Positions 15,824 through 25,313 of a DNA stretch of 64,000 nt are shown piece by piece. Source of the DNA: Pseudomonas sp. PDM05 (lineage in GTDB: Bacteria > Pseudomonadota > Gammaproteobacteria > Pseudomonadales > Pseudomonadaceae); assembly GCF_014851685.1 (NCBI RefSeq), contig NZ_JACVAC010000011.1:1-64000 (forward strand), written 5' to 3'. The stretch's first letter is position 1. Every line of letters starts with the position of its first letter. The notes under the pieces were generated by a model. It was not told where the DNA came from, searched no databases, and saw nothing but the letters and a program-made list of their open reading frames with translations. Both the position numbers and the translations under genes were made by a program.

Positions 15824-16666
15824 TCACCTGGGAACAGACGCAACGGCAGAAGCGCGATGACCGGAGTTCTTGGCGGGAAGAGCAGTGTTGCGCAGGTAGC
15901 GTGCTGGAGAGGTGCCCAGGGTTTTACGAAACATGGAGATAAACGAGCTGACTGACTCGTAGCCGAGGGCTTCGGCCGTCCTCTGTACCGACAACCCCTC
16001 GGCCAGGCTTTGCAGCGCGACAATGATCTGCCATTGCTTGCGCCACTGGCCGAAGGTCAGGCCCGTTTCGCCTTTTACCAGGCGCGACAGCGAGCGTTCA
16101 CTCATGGCCACATGGTGCGCCCAGCTCGCCATGGTGGCGCGATTGGCTGGATCTTGCGCCAGCGCCCGAGCGATTGTGCGAAGCGCGGTTGATGCCGGCA
16201 ACGGCAGGTACAGCTGTTCGGTGGGGGCCAGCTCAAGCTCTTCCAGCAACACGTTGGCCAGCCGCGCAGTGCGCGAGTGTGGAGGGTAATTCTGGGCCTG
16301 GTCACTGAGGTGGAGGATCAGCTCGAGGATCAGGGGCGACAGCGCCAGCGTACAGCAGTGGTCTGGCAGTAACGCAACGCCGGGCTCTACGAACAGAAAG
16401 CACACCTGCCCGTTGGCCGTCACACGGTTGCTGTGGGCCACGCCCCCTGGTATCCACACGCCAAAACCCGACGGGACCATCCACACGCCGTCCTCGCCCG
16501 TACACACAATGCCACCGCCATACGCCACGACCAGTTGCCCCTTGCGGTGCTTGTGTACCGCGGACTCACTGTCGTTGCGTTGTGTTTCCAGCCTCAGTGC
16601 GACGGCAGGTTGAACAAGCGTGTCGTACTCGAACTGATCGACGTGTAAAGGTTGGATTTCGGCCAT
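15824..16666 (-). CDS. AraC-family transcriptional regulator
   Basis: 280 residues: an N-terminal cupin-like sensing domain (about 20-110, with HKHRKGQLVVAYGGG and VWIPGGVAHSN, the usual conserved histidines) and a C-terminal double HTH (about 165-265) with VAMSERSLSRLVKGETGLTF and RTAEALGYESVSSFISMFRKTLG. This AraC branch often controls the neighbouring efflux genes. It is divergent from the DUF1656-HlyD-FUSC operon, so local control of that operon, probably by an aromatic or weak-acid ligand, is likely. ATG 16666 gives the usual N-terminus; the upstream frame start is not convincing. Confidence 0.85.
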   Translation of the reverse strand: MAEIQPLHVDQFEYDTLVQPAVALRLETQRNDSESAVHKHRKGQLVVAYGGGIVCTGEDGVWMVPSGFGVWIPGGVAHSNRVTANGQVCFLFVEPGVALLPDHCCTLALSPLILELILHLSDQAQNYPPHSRTARLANVLLEELELAPTEQLYLPLPASTALRTIARALAQDPANRATMASWAHHVAMSERSLSRLVKGETGLTFGQWRKQWQIIVALQSLAEGLSVQRTAEALGYESVSSFISMFRKTLGTSPARYLRNTALPAKNSGHRASAVASVPR

Positions 16667-16809
16667 GGCATGCAATCGAGAGGTTGTCTGGATTTGATTA
16701 TATTCTGGCAGTCTACTCAATATCGGCAGTGGTGGTAATTGCTTAGCATCATCAACAAGCCCCCTGCAGGAAGGGGAGATGCTACAGCCCCTTGAACCCG
16801 GTATTTGCC

Positions 16810-16998
16810 ATGTTTAGCGAAGTCTCCATCGCCAACCTGTATTTCCCACCTTTGTTGATCTACCTGGGCGTGTCGGTCCTGGCCTACACGCTTATCGAGA
16901 ACCTGACCCGCCGTTGGCTGGATTGGGCCTGGCACCCGGCACTGGCGCGTTTTTTTGTCTCGCTCATCGTCCTGTCGACGATGGTCGTCAATTGTTGA
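16810..16998 (+). CDS. DUF1656 membrane protein (AaeX-like)
   Basis: 62 residues with two membrane spans, starting FSEVSIANLYFPPLLIYLG, the family hallmark of DUF1656/AaeX. It always occurs with an HlyD-type adaptor and a FUSC-type pump, as here: the stop is 12 bases before the adaptor start. Its role in the complex is unknown. ATG 16810 was chosen over one six codons upstream (16792) from family alignment. Confidence 0.85.
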   Translation: MFSEVSIANLYFPPLLIYLGVSVLAYTLIENLTRRWLDWAWHPALARFFVSLIVLSTMVVNC

Positions 16999-17010
16999 GT
17001 GGGGCAGGTC

Positions 17011-17919
17011 ATGTCTATCGTCAAAATTCTCAAACCGGCGCTCACCCTGTTGCTTGGTGTGCTGGCCCTGGTGTTCTGTTTGCAACTATGGCGGGCGTAC
17101 GTCCTGGCCCCGTGGACGCGTGACGGGAGGGTCAGTGCGCAGGTTATCCGTATCGCTCCGGAGGTGTCCGGCCAAGTCGATCGGTTGCCAGCCAGGGACA
17201 ATCAATGGGTGGCAAAGGGCGATTTGCTCTATTGCATCGATGCGCGCGCTTATCAATTGGCCCTACAGCAGCGCACGGCGCAGTTTGCCGAGGCGCGCAG
17301 TGTGTTCGAGCAACGCAGCGCCCAACTCAAGCGGCGAGCCCAGTTGGCCGGGGCCATTGCCCAGGAAGAGATTGATAACGCCGCCCGCGACCTGGCCGTT
17401 GCCCGAGCGCGCCTGGACGCAGCTGCCCACCAGGTCGCCCAAGCGCAGCTCGACGTGGAGCGCACGACCATTCGTTCGCCGGTAGACGGCTACGTCACTC
17501 AACTGCGCCTGCAACCCGGTGACTACGCACAGGCTGGCATTACCAACCTGTTCGTCGTCGATGGCCATAGTTTCTGGGTCACGGCCTATTTTGAGGAGAC
17601 CAAGCTGCCGGCCGTGCGGGTCGGCTCCCCGGTCTCCATCAAGCTGATGGGGTTTGCCCCGCTATTGGAAGGGCACGTGGCAAGCATGGGCAGGGGGATC
17701 GCCGATGTTAATGAAGTGCGTAATGCCAACGGCTTGCCCGAGGTGAGCCCGACCTTCAGCTGGATTCGGTTGGCCCAGCGCGTACCCGTGCGCATTGAGT
17801 TGGATCAGGTGCCGGAGGGCGTGGAGTTGGTGGCGGGCATGACCGCCAGTGTCGAAGTCAAGGAGTCGAACGCTGCGCCACGCTGGCGGCTCACCCAATG
17901 GCTGCAGGCGTTCCTGTGA
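17011..17919 (+). CDS. HlyD-family membrane-fusion adaptor (AaeA-like)
   Basis: 302 residues: an N-terminal membrane anchor (about 8-30), a biotinyl-lipoyl-like hairpin (IAPEVSGQVDRLPARDNQWVAKGDLLYCID), a coiled-coil hairpin (about 70-145), the second lipoyl half (TIRSPVDGYVTQLRLQPGDYA) and a beta-barrel domain (FWVTAYFEETKLPAVRVGSPV). It connects the FUSC pump to the outer membrane. The stop TGA shares its last base with the ATG of the pump, giving tight coupling. By analogy with AaeAB, substrates may be aromatic carboxylic acids. Confidence 0.88.
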   Translation: MSIVKILKPALTLLLGVLALVFCLQLWRAYVLAPWTRDGRVSAQVIRIAPEVSGQVDRLPARDNQWVAKGDLLYCIDARAYQLALQQRTAQFAEARSVFEQRSAQLKRRAQLAGAIAQEEIDNAARDLAVARARLDAAAHQVAQAQLDVERTTIRSPVDGYVTQLRLQPGDYAQAGITNLFVVDGHSFWVTAYFEETKLPAVRVGSPVSIKLMGFAPLLEGHVASMGRGIADVNEVRNANGLPEVSPTFSWIRLAQRVPVRIELDQVPEGVELVAGMTASVEVKESNAAPRWRLTQWLQAFL

Positions 17920-19883
17920 TGACGAGCCGGCTGACACACCTTTTCGCGAGCATTGCGCGGCCCTGGACGTCCGTCACGTTCTTCTACGTGTTGCGCAGTA
18001 TCTTGGCCGCAGGTCTGGCGCTGTGGCTTGGCTTTGAACTGCATCTGGACGCCCCGTTCGCGGGCGCATCCACCGTGTTGTTGTTGCTACAGCCCATCCA
18101 GGGGGCGGTTCGTGGCAAGGGTGTCTATCGGATGCTGGGTACCCTGGTCGGCCTGGTCGCGGCGGTAGTGCTGACAGGTCTGTTCGCACAACAGATGCTG
18201 TTGTTCCTGCTCGGTATCGCTCTGTGGCTGGGCCTGTGCGTCAGTGCAATGACCGTTTTGCGCCATTATCAGGCCACGGCGGCGGTGGTGGCGGGCTATA
18301 CCGTCTGCCTGGCGCTGGGCCCTGCCATCGTTGCGCCGCAACTGGGGTTTGAGCACATCATCACCCGTGGTACGGCGGTCGCATTGGGGGTGCTGAGCTT
18401 GAGCCTGGTGGTCACGCTGTTCAGTGCCAAGACCATGGAGGACAAGGTGCGCAGCGCGCTGGTCGGCATCTGTGCCCGCAGTGCCCGACTGCTCGCCGCG
18501 CGACTCACCAGCGAGCCTATCGCAGCGTTGACAGCACAACGTCACCAGCTCGCGATGGACATCGGCAAGGTGGACGATCAACTGGGACTCGCCCGTGGGG
18601 AGTCGGCGCTGATTCGCTCCCGGCAACTGGCGATTCAAGCAGGCCTGGCGCATTTGCAATCGGCGGTGCTGGACGTGCACCTGGACGATGCCGCCCGTGG
18701 CGTCGATCCCGTGCTGCTGGCGGACAATGCCAGCGCGCTACTGCAACTGGGTGAGCGCCTGGCGGGTAGCCGCTGCACCTTCCAGGTGGCGGCCGATACG
18801 GTAGGGCAACTGCGTCGCTTGGCGGATGAGCATGCAGACTCAACTCAAGGCTCGCGGTTGTTCAGCGAACGCTTGCACGAGCAATTGACGGATTTGACTG
18901 AGGCCTTGCTGAACTTCTCCAGCCTCGATCAGCGACGCCCGGCGCAGGTCCGCGCCGTGGGCTACCACCGCCATTACGCGGACGCGGCACGAAACGGCAT
19001 CCGGGCCGTGCTCGCAACCCTGGCCACGGGGGCGGTCTGGTACTTCAGCGGCTGGAATCAAGGGCCGACGCTGCTGGCAGTCTTGGGCCCAGGTTGCACG
19101 CTGCTGGCCACGGCCGCGGCGCCGGCGCAGGGTATGGCCAGTTTTATACGTGGCACGCTCTACGCCATTGTGGCGGCTGCGCTGTGCAAGTTCCTGTTGA
19201 TGCCACAGATCAACGGTTTCCCGCTGTTATTTATGCTGTTGGCGGCGTTCTGGTCGTTCGGGGTCCATGCGACGAGCCAACCGCGTCACGCCTTGCAAGG
19301 CATCGCCTACCTGATCGGGTTCAACACCCTGGTGAGCACGGGTGCCATCGCCTCCTATGATTTCGCCGACTTTGCGAACCAGGCGCTGGCGTGGATTGTT
19401 GCAATGCTGATCTGCTTATTGGCGTTCCAGATCTTGCCCAGAGATCCGGTCAAACATATTCGGGCGTTGAAACGTTCACTGCATAAGCACACACGCCAGC
19501 TACTTCGTCTTGCAAGCACGATCGACCACGCTAAATGGCAGGCCAGGCAGCAATCTCGAATCGTCGCGTTGATCAATTTGCTCGGCGCCGATAACCGGCA
19601 CGATTACCGGGCGGGCTACTTGTCCCTGCAATTGAGTAAGCAATTGCGCCGGTTACAGGCTAAGGCGAAGCGTGTTGAGCCGGGCTCGCCCGTCGCCCAT
19701 TGCGCACAAAGCGGCGCCCGGCGGATAGCTCGTTGGGCGGGTGACCCGACGATCTGTGCGGCGCAGGCTCGCCGCACATCAAGGTCGATGAGAAGGCTTG
19801 GCGCGCACGCTTTAGCGACCAGTTACCAAGACTTGGCCTGGCTGCTGGAGCAATACGCGCAGCTCGCGCGTTCCACGCCCTGA
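17919..19883 (+). CDS. FUSC-family efflux transporter (AaeB-like)
   Basis: 654-residue inner-membrane pump of the aromatic-acid exporter/fusaric-acid resistance family. It has two blocks of membrane spans (about 20-180 and 360-500) separated by a soluble region, with APFAGASTVLLLLQPIQGAVRGKGVYR in the first block and QGPTLLAVLGPGCTLLATAAAPAQGM in the second. It is the third gene of the operon with the AaeX- and AaeA-like partners. No outer-membrane channel gene is adjacent, so a shared TolC-type channel is expected. The final approximately 100 residues are basic and less conserved. Confidence 0.88.
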   Translation: MTSRLTHLFASIARPWTSVTFFYVLRSILAAGLALWLGFELHLDAPFAGASTVLLLLQPIQGAVRGKGVYRMLGTLVGLVAAVVLTGLFAQQMLLFLLGIALWLGLCVSAMTVLRHYQATAAVVAGYTVCLALGPAIVAPQLGFEHIITRGTAVALGVLSLSLVVTLFSAKTMEDKVRSALVGICARSARLLAARLTSEPIAALTAQRHQLAMDIGKVDDQLGLARGESALIRSRQLAIQAGLAHLQSAVLDVHLDDAARGVDPVLLADNASALLQLGERLAGSRCTFQVAADTVGQLRRLADEHADSTQGSRLFSERLHEQLTDLTEALLNFSSLDQRRPAQVRAVGYHRHYADAARNGIRAVLATLATGAVWYFSGWNQGPTLLAVLGPGCTLLATAAAPAQGMASFIRGTLYAIVAAALCKFLLMPQINGFPLLFMLLAAFWSFGVHATSQPRHALQGIAYLIGFNTLVSTGAIASYDFADFANQALAWIVAMLICLLAFQILPRDPVKHIRALKRSLHKHTRQLLRLASTIDHAKWQARQQSRIVALINLLGADNRHDYRAGYLSLQLSKQLRRLQAKAKRVEPGSPVAHCAQSGARRIARWAGDPTICAAQARRTSRSMRRLGAHALATSYQDLAWLLEQYAQLARSTP

Positions 19884-19978
19884 GTCATACACCCAGGCAT
19901 GACCGCATGGCACCACACGGGCGCCGTAGGCTTCTGCGCGCCGACTATTTGGATTTCAACCAACCCAGGTGATACGCA

Positions 19979-20188
19979 ATGAAAAAACTGACACTCGCAA
20001 TGGCAACCGCGTGGATAGCCTGCGCGCCACTCTCGGCCCTGGCTTCTGACGGCGCTGAAGCACTGATGCGGTGGCATGAGGCATTCCATAAAGAACAACA
20101 CCGGCAACAGACAGCTCCCCGGCAAGACGCTGCTTCCAAGCGCAACGACTCACCCACCCAGCCCATCGAGAAGCCTGGGCGTCGTTGA
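19979..20188 (+). CDS. Small secreted protein of unknown function
   Basis: 69 residues beginning with a Sec signal peptide (KKLTLAMATAWIACAPLSALA, cleavage expected after ALA), leaving about 45 charged, Gln- and Pro-rich residues. CCAGGTGA lies upstream of ATG 19979. No family was recognised. It may be transcribed with the efflux operon (95 bases gap). Confidence 0.55.
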   Translation: MKKLTLAMATAWIACAPLSALASDGAEALMRWHEAFHKEQHRQQTAPRQDAASKRNDSPTQPIEKPGRR

Positions 20189-20309
20189 GCTGCCAGTTTC
20201 CGGTGCACCCCTGTCACGGCAGGGCGGCGACGGTTAGAGTGAATTCAGCGCCTTTATGAGCTAGCGTTCATGCAAGCGTCTTTCTGATATTTCGCCGGAT
20301 ACCGCCCCT

Positions 20310-21215
20310 ATGAGAGATTTGCCGCCCACCGCGACATTGCGTGCGTTCGAAGTTGCCACTCGCCACCCGACATTCACCGCAGCCGCGCAGGAGCTGCATG
20401 TGACCCAGAGCGCCGTCAGCCACCAGCTCAAGCATCTTGAGGCGCTTTGGGGGCTGCAGTTGTTCGAACGTGGCAAGGCGTTACGCCTGACGGCCGCGGG
20501 GGCAACGCTGGCGCCCATCGTGCGCGAATTCTTCATCAGCCTGGAGGCGACTTTGGGCGACCTGCGCGAGCAAAAAGGCCGGGTTCGACTGCGCGTCAGC
20601 ACCACCTATTCCTTCGCGCTCAAATGGCTGCTGCCACGCTTGCCGCTGCTCTCTCGCCAGCACCCCGAGCTGTTGGTCTCGCTGGATACCACGGACAAAA
20701 TCATCCACTTCTCTCACGGCCAGGCGGATGTTGCGATCAGGCTCGGCAAGGGTGCTTACCCAGGTCTGTATTCGGAGTTTTTGTTTGGGGAGCAGGTATT
20801 TCCTGTGGCCAGCCCTGAACTGCTGCGACGCGTCGGGACACCGCAGAGCCCTGCACAGTTGCTGGATTTGCCACTGCTGACGCGTGATGGTGCCGAGCTG
20901 GTACCTAAATGGGAGGCGTGGTTTCAAGCCGTCGGGCTGGCCTATTTGCCGCTCAAGGAAAGCGTCAGATTTGGCGACACCAACATGACGGTCGAGGCGG
21001 CCTTGCTCGGCCAAGGCGTGGCATTGGTGCGCAGCGGGCATGTCGAGAACGAAATCGCCGATGGCCGTTTGGTTCGGCTGTTCGACGTGCCGCTTCCATC
21101 GCCGCTTGCGTACTACTTCGTCTGCCCCAAGGGCATCGAATCGCAACCGCATGTCGCCAGTTTTCGCCAATGGCTCGTCAGTGAGGCGCTGAAAGTACAA
21201 CGAGTGCAAGCGTAA
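20310..21215 (+). CDS. LysR-family transcriptional regulator (GcvA-like)
   Basis: 301 residues. The N-terminal winged HTH shows LRAFEVATRHPTFTAAAQEL and HVTQSAVSHQLKHLEALWG, and the effector domain has the GcvA-type features RVSTTYSFALKWLLPRL, DVAIRLGKG and GQGVALVRSGHVENEIADGRL. It lies upstream of EamA and SDR genes on the same strand (74-bp gap to the first). It probably controls that pair; the effector is unknown. Confidence 0.85.
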   Translation: MRDLPPTATLRAFEVATRHPTFTAAAQELHVTQSAVSHQLKHLEALWGLQLFERGKALRLTAAGATLAPIVREFFISLEATLGDLREQKGRVRLRVSTTYSFALKWLLPRLPLLSRQHPELLVSLDTTDKIIHFSHGQADVAIRLGKGAYPGLYSEFLFGEQVFPVASPELLRRVGTPQSPAQLLDLPLLTRDGAELVPKWEAWFQAVGLAYLPLKESVRFGDTNMTVEAALLGQGVALVRSGHVENEIADGRLVRLFDVPLPSPLAYYFVCPKGIESQPHVASFRQWLVSEALKVQRVQA

Positions 21216-21289
21216 TGCATGAGTATCCGTTCATGCTGCAATGAGGATACTTCGCTTTTGTCTCGGTAACGGACTGCCTAGAGTGGCGC

Positions 21290-22117
21290 ATGCCTATTCA
21301 TATCGTCTTGCTGGTTCTTTTCGCCGCGCTCCTGCATGCAAGCTGGAATGCGCTGCTGCGCAGCGGTAACGATCGCCTGTGGTCCATGACGGTGATGTGC
21401 ATTGCCATTGCAATAGTCTGTGCTGTCGCCGCCGCCTTCATGGTCCCACCGGCCATGGAAAGCTGGAGCTACGCGCTGCTTTCGGGGTTACTGCATGTGG
21501 GCTACAACTTGTTCCTGGTGCGCAGTTACCGAGTTGGCGACCTGGGGCAGATCTATCCGATTTCACGCGGATCGTCGCCGGTGCTGATCACCTTGGGGGC
21601 CGCGGTTTTTGCCGGAGAAAGCATCAGCCCTGGCGAGTTGCTCGGCGTGGCGCTGGTGTCAGGCGGGATTGTTTCGCTGGCCTTCAAAGGGCGCAGTCTG
21701 TCGGTTCCCAGCTTGCCCTATGCGCTGGGAACAGGCTGCTTCATTGCGGCCTACAGCGTTGTCGACGGCATAGGCGCCAGACTATCCGGTGCACCGTTGT
21801 CCTACGCCGTGTGGATGTGCGCCCTGTGGGGCGTGCTGATGCCGGTGGTTTACATCGGTCTGCGTGGTCCGCGCAGCTTGTTCTCGGTTCGGCCAGGAAT
21901 GCTTACCGCCATGGGCGGCGGTCTGGTCTCTTTGCTTGCGTATGCAATGGTCATCTACGCCATGAACGAAGCGCCCCTGGGCGCGGTCTCCGCATTGCGC
22001 GAAACCAGCGTGTTGTTTGCGTTGTTGATCGGTTATGTGTTCCTCGGCGAGACGCTTACAGCGCGCCGGATACTGGCGTGCGTCGTGATCGCCAGCGGTA
22101 CCCTCATTATCGGCTGA
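21290..22117 (+). CDS. EamA-family transporter (DMT superfamily)
   Basis: 275 residues with ten predicted membrane spans in two repeats, each an EamA unit; the first includes FAALLHASWNALLRSGND and VRSYRVGDLGQIYPISRGSSPVL, the second ALRETSVLFALLIGYVFLGE. Members export amino acids or other metabolites. It is followed after 29 bases by the SDR gene, so the two are likely co-transcribed. Confidence 0.85.
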   Translation: MPIHIVLLVLFAALLHASWNALLRSGNDRLWSMTVMCIAIAIVCAVAAAFMVPPAMESWSYALLSGLLHVGYNLFLVRSYRVGDLGQIYPISRGSSPVLITLGAAVFAGESISPGELLGVALVSGGIVSLAFKGRSLSVPSLPYALGTGCFIAAYSVVDGIGARLSGAPLSYAVWMCALWGVLMPVVYIGLRGPRSLFSVRPGMLTAMGGGLVSLLAYAMVIYAMNEAPLGAVSALRETSVLFALLIGYVFLGETLTARRILACVVIASGTLIIG

Positions 22118-22146
22118 TACGGCCGACTGGCCAGGAGGTAGGTTCA

Positions 22147-22908
22147 ATGATCAACGTCTCAAAGGCACCGCTGATTCTGATCACCGGAGGAAGTCGTGGA
22201 GTGGGGGCGGCCACCGCCCGGTTGGCTGCCGCACGCGGTTATGACGTCGCCATCAGCTACGTCGCCCACGAGGCCGCCGCGCTGGCAGTGGTTGCGGATG
22301 TCGAAGCACTGGGGCGCAGGGCGTTGGCGGTGCGCGCCGACAGTGCGGACCCGCAACAGGTGGCCGATTTGTTCGCGGCCATCGACCGCTCGTTCGGACG
22401 TATTGACGTACTGGTCAATAACGCCGGGATGCTGGCGCCTCAGTCACGCCTGGAAGGCCTTGGCTTCGAGCGGATGCAGCGCATTTTTGCGGTCAATTCC
22501 ATTGGGCCGATACTCTGTGCCCAGCAGGCGGTGAAGCGCATGTCTTACCGTCACAACGGCCCGGGCGGCGTGGTGATCAATGTCTCTTCGGCCTCGGCGC
22601 GTCTCGGCAGCCCCAATGAATACATCGACTATGCGGCCTCAAAGGGCGCCCTGGAGACGTTTACCATTGGGTTTGCAAAGGAAGTGGCCCGGGAAGGCAT
22701 ACGCGTCAACGGTATTCGCCCCGGGCATATTTACACCGACATGCATGCCAGTGGTGGTGAGCCGGGCCGGGTCGATCGGGTCAAGGACTCGATCCCCATG
22801 GGGCGGGGTGGCCAGCCGGAGGAAGTGGCACAGGCAATTCTATGGCTCGCCAGCGAGCAGGCATCATTCGTCACCGGCACATTTCTCGACGTGACGGGTG
22901 GTAAATAA
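22147..22908 (+). CDS. Short-chain dehydrogenase/reductase (classical SDR)
   Basis: 253-residue NAD(P)-dependent oxidoreductase. It has the cofactor loop ITGGSRGVGAATA near residue 13, NNAGM in the Rossmann fold, the catalytic Ser in NVSSASARLG, YAASKGAL with the Tyr-x3-Lys pair and IRPGHIYTDM. The C-terminus ends FLDVTGGK as in FabG-like sugar/3-oxoacyl dehydrogenases. ATG 22147 follows AGGAGG. The substrate is not known; it pairs with the EamA transporter gene. Confidence 0.88.
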   Translation: MINVSKAPLILITGGSRGVGAATARLAAARGYDVAISYVAHEAAALAVVADVEALGRRALAVRADSADPQQVADLFAAIDRSFGRIDVLVNNAGMLAPQSRLEGLGFERMQRIFAVNSIGPILCAQQAVKRMSYRHNGPGGVVINVSSASARLGSPNEYIDYAASKGALETFTIGFAKEVAREGIRVNGIRPGHIYTDMHASGGEPGRVDRVKDSIPMGRGGQPEEVAQAILWLASEQASFVTGTFLDVTGGK

Positions 22909-22960
22909 GCCAGCGCCACGGATCAGCGACTGGGTGCGCTCGGCTTCAACGGGCAGTCGC

Positions 22961-23914
22961 CTACCTGACCTTGCGACTCAAGCCAGGTGTGTTGCCCGTA
23001 ATGCGTTTGAAGGCGCGACTGAACGCGGCCTGGGAGGTGTAGCCCAAACGCTGCGCTACCTCTTCAATCGGCAGCCGTTCGAGGGTCAGCCACTGGCTTG
23101 CAAGGCGCATTCGCAGTTCGGTGACATAGCGCAGCGGGCTCATGCCAATCGTTACCTGGAAGCGGTCCGCGAAGACCGAGCGTGAGGTATTGCATTGCTC
23201 TGCCAACTGCGCAACGGTCCAGTCACGGCCCGGTTGTTGGTGCAGTGCAAGCAGGGCGCCGGCCAAGCGTGGATCGCGCAAGGCGGCGACCAAGCCAGAG
23301 GCATTCCCGCAGGCGCACTCCACCCAGCCGCGCACGACCATGGCCGCCACCACGTCGGCCAAGCGCGCGAGGATACCGGCGAAGCCGATACGTGCAGCGC
23401 TGACCTCGCGTTCCATGGTGGCCAGGATAGGCACCAGTCCGGGGTAACGCTGGCCGCCGGCATCGATCAACATCAGGCCCGGCATCAGCCGGCCAAGGCC
23501 GTGGAGACTGCCCAGTTCAAACTCCATGCAGCCACTGAACACAAGAGTGCTCGGCGTGGGGCTGCCATCGGTTCCGGTATCCACCGCGCTGACGGCTTCG
23601 CCGAGGGGGGCGCCGTCTAGAAGGTCGATGTCTTGAACAGGCACGTGCGGATCGGAAAACAGTTGATGGGCCGCGCCATGGGAAATGAACACGGCGTTGC
23701 CCGCACCCAGCGCGTAGGTGGTTCCGTCCTCCATCCGCAGCACCGCATTGCCGACGGCCATGAAGTGGAACCAGGCATGCCCAGGTTTTTCAGCAAAGCC
23801 CAAACCGAAGGTGGGTCCCGCTTGAATACGCCGGTATTCGACGCCGCGCAGGCGCATGCCGCGTAACAGTTCGGTGATGAGGTCCGAGGAGAGCGCAAAC
23901 TGATCTGTAGGCAT
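22961..23914 (-). CDS. AraC-family transcriptional regulator (cupin type)
   Basis: 317 residues: an N-terminal cupin_6 domain (about 12-190, with AWFHFMAVGNAVLRMEDG and ISHGAAHQLFSD) and a C-terminal double HTH (QLAEQCNTSRSVFADRF, EEVAQRLGYTSQAAFSRAFKRITG). This class is commonly divergent from MFS drug or metabolite exporters and controls them; here it is divergent from the NepI-like exporter, with 102 bases between the starts. Confidence 0.87.
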   Translation of the reverse strand: MPTDQFALSSDLITELLRGMRLRGVEYRRIQAGPTFGLGFAEKPGHAWFHFMAVGNAVLRMEDGTTYALGAGNAVFISHGAAHQLFSDPHVPVQDIDLLDGAPLGEAVSAVDTGTDGSPTPSTLVFSGCMEFELGSLHGLGRLMPGLMLIDAGGQRYPGLVPILATMEREVSAARIGFAGILARLADVVAAMVVRGWVECACGNASGLVAALRDPRLAGALLALHQQPGRDWTVAQLAEQCNTSRSVFADRFQVTIGMSPLRYVTELRMRLASQWLTLERLPIEEVAQRLGYTSQAAFSRAFKRITGNTPGLSRKVR

Positions 23915-24016
23915 TGTTCAGGTGTTTTGGTCAAAAAGTAGAGACTTTAGATCATAGATCATCCGGATTCCCGCGCCTAGACTGCGGATCGCCATGAAGA
24001 TTGGGAGATCCGTGCA

Positions 24017-25267
24017 ATGACTGACTGTGTGTGTAATTCCGTATCCGACCGCCATCCCGGCGTCGTCCCGGACGTGGAGCCTGCCACCCCCGCGTGGATG
24101 GCCGTGTTTTCGCTGGCAATGGGCGTGTTCGGATTACTGACCGCCGAGTACCTTCCGGCCAGCTTGTTGACGCTGATGGCGAACGACCTGGGAGTGTCCG
24201 AAGCGCTGGCGGGCCAAGCGGTCACAGTGACTGCGGTGGTGGCGCTGTTCGCGGGCTTATTGGTCCCGGGCCTGACCCGCGGCATCGACCGCCGTTGGGT
24301 GTTGCTGGGGTTTTCCACCTTGATGGTTGCCTCCAATCTGTTGGTCGCCGTTTCCTCCAGCTTCGCGGTGCTGTTGTTGATGCGTATCTTGCTGGGCATT
24401 GCCCTTGGCGGGTTCTGGAGCATGGCGGCGGCGGTCGCGATGCGCTTGGTACCGAGTGCGTTGTTGCCACGGGCGCTTTCGATCATTTTCAGCGGCATTG
24501 CCATCGGCACCGTCGTTGCAGTGCCGCTGGGCAGCTATCTGGGCGGGCTGTATGGCTGGCGCAGCGCATTCTTTGCGGCGGCAGCGGTCGGCATGGCCAC
24601 TCTGGCGTTCCAGTCGTTCACTTTGCCGCGCCTGGCGCCGCGCCGGCCGGCACGTCTGCGCACCATCCTCGAAGTGCTGCAGCGCCCGGGCATCGCCATG
24701 GGGATGTTCGGTTGCGTGTTGGTGCACAGCGGGCACTTCGCGATGTTCACCTATGTTCGGCCATTTCTTGAGGGGACGACTGGCATCGGTACGCAGGGTC
24801 TGTCGCTGATGCTGTTGGGGTTTGGTGTGGCGAACTTCGTTGGCACGCTGTTGGCCGGAAAGCTGCTGGAGCGCTACCCGCTGGCCACGCTGGTGTTGAT
24901 GCCCGCGCTGGTCGGCGTTGCAGCACTGGCGTTGGTGCTGTTGCCGGCCTCGATTGCGGGGCAAGCAGTACTGCTGAGCATCTGGGGCTTGGCCTTTGGT
25001 GGTGTGCCGGTGGCGTGGTCGAACTGGGTTGCCAGTGCAGTCCCTGATCAGGCCGAAAGCGCCGGGGGCATGGTGGTGGCTTCTGTGCAGTCAGCTATCG
25101 CAACCGGCGCCGCCGCTGGCGGTGTCGTGTTCAACCTCGGTGGCAGCGCAGGCGTATTCATCGCGGCGGCCGTGCTCATGCTGCTGGCGGCATTGCTGAT
25201 TGCGCTGCGTGTCCGCGTCCCGGTTGCCCAGGGTTTAGGCCAGCCCAAGCCCGCGTTGCACCTTTGA
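24017..25267 (+). CDS. MFS exporter of the DHA1 family, NepI-like
   Basis: 416 residues, 12 membrane spans. The sequence resembles the E. coli purine-ribonucleoside efflux pump NepI, for example AEYLPASLLTLMANDLGVSE, GQAVTVTAVVALFAGLLV, LLGIALGGFWSMAAAVAMRLVP and DQAESAGGMVVASVQ. ATG 24017 has GGGAGA upstream. It opens a likely operon with the MHS importer (46-bp gap) and the dimethylformamidase-like gene, and is divergent from its presumed AraC regulator. The actual substrate is unknown. Confidence 0.87.
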   Translation: MTDCVCNSVSDRHPGVVPDVEPATPAWMAVFSLAMGVFGLLTAEYLPASLLTLMANDLGVSEALAGQAVTVTAVVALFAGLLVPGLTRGIDRRWVLLGFSTLMVASNLLVAVSSSFAVLLLMRILLGIALGGFWSMAAAVAMRLVPSALLPRALSIIFSGIAIGTVVAVPLGSYLGGLYGWRSAFFAAAAVGMATLAFQSFTLPRLAPRRPARLRTILEVLQRPGIAMGMFGCVLVHSGHFAMFTYVRPFLEGTTGIGTQGLSLMLLGFGVANFVGTLLAGKLLERYPLATLVLMPALVGVAALALVLLPASIAGQAVLLSIWGLAFGGVPVAWSNWVASAVPDQAESAGGMVVASVQSAIATGAAAGGVVFNLGGSAGVFIAAAVLMLLAALLIALRVRVPVAQGLGQPKPALHL

Positions 25268-25313
25268 TCCGGTTTGCCAAACCGCGATCCCTTCCGTAAC
25301 CAGGAGATACTCC